From Puccinia triticina (lineage: Eukaryota; Basidiomycota; Pucciniomycetes; Pucciniales; Pucciniaceae), in assembly GCF_026914185.1 (NCBI RefSeq), contig NC_070561.1:2046001-2110000 (forward strand): a stretch of DNA of 64,000 nt, written 5' to 3'. Below the pieces are notes generated by a model that made no database searches, had not been told where the DNA came from, and worked only from the letters and a program-made list of their open reading frames with translations. Below, piece after piece: positions 62,461 through 64,000 of this stretch (positions are counted from its first letter, which is position 1; each line of letters starts with the position of its first letter). A program made the position numbers and the translations under genes.

Positions 62461-64000
62461 ATGACGCCTGCGAGCTTCCGGCTGAGCGCCCAGCTGGTCA
62501 CGCCCCTCTCCCGAGCCCTGTCCGCCCGCCCTGCTCGTCCCGCGTGGCACCCCAATGCGAGAGGCCCACGCCTGGCGTCCTACAGCTCCGCCGGCTCCTC
62601 TTCCTCCAGCCAACAGCAGCAGGAGCGCCCGTCTTCTTCCTGGACCGACGGCGTCGCGGCCCAGGCCGTCTTCGGCTCCTTGGGCGGCGTCCTCATCCTC
62701 GGATTCGGCGGGTCAGTCCTCCTCCTCCTCCAGCTCAGGCTCCTGTTTGTGTACCCGGTTCGGACGGGCTTATCTGCGTGTCCCTCGGCCTTCCAGGTAT
62801 CTCTACCACACTTGGTATGTCTTCGGCCCGCTCGTTGGCCTCCGTCCCTGCGCTCTAAGTCTGATCGCCCCGGCGTCGTCGCTCGTAGGTATAAATACTC
62901 GGTCTTGCAGAAGATGGCCGTCGCTTTCGAGCCCGGTCAGTCTCCTCGTCCCCCCCTTCGTCAACGACCACCACGAAAAACCCCTGACATAAGCGAAACA
63001 CTTTGACACACGACGGAAGGGTACGATCCAGTGTTGGTCTTGAACAAGGCGTCCGAGCGAGTGCCCCGCAAGCCCGAGCTGTCGCGGCCGAGCTACAAGC
63101 CCGGTGTGAGCACGGAGGAAGATGATGGGTGTCCGGAGGGCGAGGATGAAGAGCAGGTGGAAGAGGTGGTGTGGATTGCCCGGCGGGAGCAGGAGCTCAT
63201 CGACCAGATCATCCACGGAAAACTTGCGGGACAGTATTGGCTCATCACTGGTAACCAGTCCCATCCTACATCTCGCTCTCTCGATCTTGACCCTGTATTC
63301 TTCCTGCTCTGTAGGCCCCAAAGGCACCGGCAAGTTCTCGCTCATTGCGGACGCTATGACTCGGAACCAAGCCGATGGTCAGTCTTCCATCCAACACAAG
63401 CCCCTTCCAGGGCTCTCGTCCCTCCTGACAGCACCAAACACATCCCCAGAACTCACCCAAAACCATGCTTTTTTTTCTTCTGTGTGCGAGGGCAGGGGTT
63501 GCGGTGTGTGAATGCAGTGATAACTTGGAGATCTTTAGGCTTCGGTTGGGCAAATGTCTCAATTTCGAGTATGCGGAAGATTATATCGGCGGCTTGTTCT
63601 CCAGGAGAGATCCTAGGGAAGGTGGCCCGTTGGTCGACATCGAGGTCCTTTTCTTCCCCCTCCACTTCGCGCTCTATTATATAACTGATTTTTCTCCACT
63701 TCGAAATATTACAATTCTCTGGGCATCAGCGCGCGTTGAATAAATTGGAAAAGGTCGGCTTGGTTTTCTCTCCCGATCTCCGCGCCTATCACTCTGGACT
63801 AACTCTCACCGATTCTTAACCAAAGGTTGCTGTTGATTATCACACGAAACACCTGCGGCCATTGATCTTAGTTTTCAACAACATACAGTTCAGTCCCCGA
63901 TTTACCCAGCTTTATGTAGATTGAGGGCAGCGGAGACTGAGCACGACCATGTGGGGGCGTTGGCAGCCATCTGCGCCAGGACGAGGGCTCGTACAGTCTG
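62461..64000 (+). CDS. Mitochondrial P-loop (AAA-type) ATPase, cut by the window end
   Basis: Starts at ATG 62461 with an Arg/Ser/Ala-rich, acid-poor leader (MTPASFRLSAQLVTPLSRAL...), as expected of a mitochondrial presequence, then a hydrophobic segment (AVFGSLGGVLILGFGG) that continues through an 18-nt exon (62797-62814) into YLYHTWYKYSVLQKMAVAF. Later exons give YDPVLVLNKASERVPRKP, an acidic patch, VVWIARREQELIDQIIHGKL, a P-loop GPKGTGKFS, the block LEIFRLRLGKCLNFEYAED with LFSRRDPREGGPLVDIE, RALNKLEK, and KHLRPLILVFNNIQ, a Walker B-like strand. The P-loop has Phe where Ser/Thr normally follows the Lys. The exact family and function are not known to me; similar proteins are described in fungi as mitochondrial AAA ATPases. 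The last exons after 63890 were not resolved. Confidence 0.72.

Overview
The window looks like a piece of a basidiomycete nuclear genome, most likely a rust fungus (Pucciniales). That placement is an inference from three things: short GT-AG introns in almost every gene, a fungal gene set, and a very repeat-rich, AT-biased interior between compact gene islands. No prokaryotic gene organisation is visible.

Left gene island (0.5-12.6 kb): a VMA12/TMEM199-like V-ATPase assembly factor (+, 557-1476) lies tail-to-tail with an armadillo-repeat GID5/ARMC8 orthologue (-, 3171-6869). After 4.6 kb of repeats comes a complete five-exon SEC22 R-SNARE gene (-, 11515-12572).

Repeat interior (7-52 kb): a broken hAT transposase gene (-, 13072-16391) and the N-terminal part of a second hAT (9430-10250) whose BED zinc finger is repeated as an inverted copy. 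A near-complete Ty3/Gypsy element (16482-27300) has 932-bp LTRs differing at one base noticed, separate gag-protease and pol ORFs, an internal copy of its polypurine tract, and an intron-containing antisense gene. A second, gag-only LTR element lies on the minus strand (40068-47979). Two Helitron-like copies (29691-31945 and 33851-36113), diverged LTR pieces, a MULE OTU-domain fragment, a PIF/Harbinger-type MITE, other MITEs and two clusters of short palindromes fill the rest. Three MITEs with hAT-type CAANG termini are each flanked by perfect 7-bp duplications; one of them can be compared with an empty site inside the window.

Right gene island (52.4-64 kb, increasingly GC-rich): a WD40 STRAP orthologue (+) with an 8-nt microexon, an RBM42-like RNA-binding protein (-), an unrecognised 344-aa protein with a hydrophobic C-terminus (-), a seven-exon MscS-family mechanosensitive channel with an EF-hand (+), and a mitochondrial P-loop ATPase (+) cut by the window end. 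These host genes are ordinary housekeeping functions (vacuole acidification, GID ubiquitin ligase, ER-Golgi fusion, RNA metabolism, ion homeostasis); no shared pathway joins them.

Exon coordinates for SEC22, STRAP, RBM42, the 344-aa gene, the MscS channel and the antisense gene were worked out by hand and sum to exact multiples of three. Those for VMA12, GID5, hAT and the terminal ATPase are partial.
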